In this document: piece after piece, positions 5,392 through 5,961 of the stretch | Layout of the letters: every line of letters starts with the position of its first letter | Position numbering within the stretch: position 1 is the first letter of the stretch | DNA from: an uncultured Lachnospiraceae bacterium | GTDB lineage: Bacteria > Bacillota > Clostridia > Lachnospirales > Lachnospiraceae | Assembly (NCBI GenBank): GCA_900557385.1 | Contig: USSP01000116.1 | Location: forward strand, 1 to 5,961 | Length of the DNA stretch: 5,961 bases | Direction: 5' to 3' | Position numbers and translations under genes: made by a program | The notes under the pieces: model-generated | What the model saw: only the letters and a program-made list of their open reading frames with translations | The model's database searches: none | What the model was told of the DNA's origin: nothing

Positions 5392-5917
5392 CTTCCTGTG
5401 CCTCCTCATCCAATTCCCGCTTTTTGCCGCGAATCATAGAAATTCCCACAATAATCACTGCAATTCCACAAATGATCTGAATAATTTGCGTGTTAATGAT
5501 CTGCAGCAGATAGCTAAGCCAGTTTTTCGGGAAGATGCAGTAAATGATGCCGCAAACTGCGTTATAAGAAAGTATAGTTCCGGCAAAAATCAATACAGCC
5601 GCCACCACTTTACGGGTTTTCCGGTTGCTGGTCTTTACCCCCAGGCTATTCAGGTGAATCAGGTAATCATCCTCCACCTGTGCAAATTTTTCATCAGGCA
5701 GGGATGTCAGATTGATCGCATGGAAAAAACTGAAAACCCATACAATCAATGCTGCAAATACCAGAAATTCCATTCCCATCCAGCCTGCAATAGCTATAAT
5801 GCTCAGGAACAGTGTCAGAAGAGTCAGTCCCATTTTCATGAACCCCATGTACATTTCTGCGGCTCCTGGAAGTAATGCAAATAAGAAGGTTAAAAATTTA
5901 TTTTTTTTCCGATACAT
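5363..5917 (-). CDS. Multi-spanning membrane protein with TM2-like N-terminus, function unknown (184 aa)
   Basis: Starts MYRKKNKFLTFLFALLPG, a basic end leading into a hydrophobic hairpin with PGAAEMYMGFMKMG at its turn. This Gly/Tyr/Phe-containing turn between two helices resembles the TM2 domain family, but the match is loose. Likely membrane segments are about 8-25, 30-46, 50-69, 104-128 and 143-162, with a soluble acidic/basic loop at 72-102 (LPDEKFAQVEDDYLIHLN region) and a charged acidic tail, DEEAQEDGNNRIDEN. Start ATG 5917 follows AAAGGAG at good spacing; an ATG at 5941 lies before that site and is less likely. The 3' end overlaps the next membrane gene by 29 bases. The two probably form a small operon and perhaps a membrane complex. 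Whether a further gene lies upstream cannot be seen, as only 44 bases remain. Confidence 0.85.
   Translation of the reverse strand: MYRKKNKFLTFLFALLPGAAEMYMGFMKMGLTLLTLFLSIIAIAGWMGMEFLVFAALIVWVFSFFHAINLTSLPDEKFAQVEDDYLIHLNSLGVKTSNRKTRKVVAAVLIFAGTILSYNAVCGIIYCIFPKNWLSYLLQIINTQIIQIICGIAVIIVGISMIRGKKRELDEEAQEDGNNRIDEN
5401..5406 (-). promoter_or_regulatory. Ribosome binding site of the second membrane gene, inside the first
   Basis: Minus strand AGGAGG (5406-5401) lies nine bases before ATG 5391 and inside the acidic tail of the upstream gene, where it is read as part of the Asp-Glu-Glu-Ala codons. It favours 5391 over 5409 as the start and supports coupled translation. Confidence 0.7.
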
Positions 5918-5961
5918 AAGATTTCTCCTTTCATACCACAATCATCTTTTATTCATTTATG

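Noticed and set aside
5177..5875. 232-codon plus-strand open frame
   Set aside because: It is antisense to both membrane genes, which have good ribosome binding sites and membrane segments; the translation is rich in Asn, His and Cys with no family features.

Overview
The window looks like chromosomal DNA of a gut-type anaerobic Clostridia, most likely a Lachnospiraceae. I infer this from the protein families present (a Clostridium-type NifS/NifU pair, a cytoplasmic-looking LacI-sensor/GGDEF protein, a PF04071-like Cys-rich domain), the strong AGGAGG ribosome binding sites, and the moderate GC content. I see no phage, plasmid, transposase, tRNA, rRNA or CRISPR sequence. Species cannot be decided from the sequence alone.

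Layout. At the left edge (1-147) is the 3' end of a plus-strand gene for a small Cys-rich domain protein. A gene-free stretch of about 500 bases follows (148-650). It holds an unusual 18/36-bp-period tandem repeat (about 413-520), a separate small hairpin (565-590) and a very strong intrinsic terminator (593-636) that serves the minus strand. All remaining genes are on the minus strand. Read in their own direction they are: a pair of overlapping membrane-protein genes (5917 to 5059), a 657-residue sugar-sensor-like/GGDEF diguanylate cyclase (4969 to 2996), and the nifS (2872 to 1676), nifU (1618 to 1190) and Cu/Zn superoxide dismutase (1127 to 651) series.

How the genes work together. NifS (cysteine desulfurase) supplies sulfur and NifU is the scaffold on which Fe-S clusters are built. 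The Cu/Zn superoxide dismutase sits 62 bases downstream with no terminator in between, and the strong terminator comes only after it. I infer one nifS-nifU-sod transcription unit joining Fe-S cluster building with removal of superoxide, a main destroyer of such clusters. The GGDEF protein is probably a separate unit with its own promoter and terminator: a LacI-type ligand-binding domain that has lost its DNA-binding head and reports instead through cyclic di-GMP. The membrane pair is translationally coupled and of unknown role.

Most interesting points: the nifS promoter appears to be nested inside the terminator of the upstream gene; the diguanylate cyclase promoter lies so close to its start codon that the mRNA may be leaderless; an inverted repeat could fold over the dismutase ribosome binding site and start codon; and the tandem repeat near the left end remains unexplained. 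None of these amounts to a demonstrated new system.
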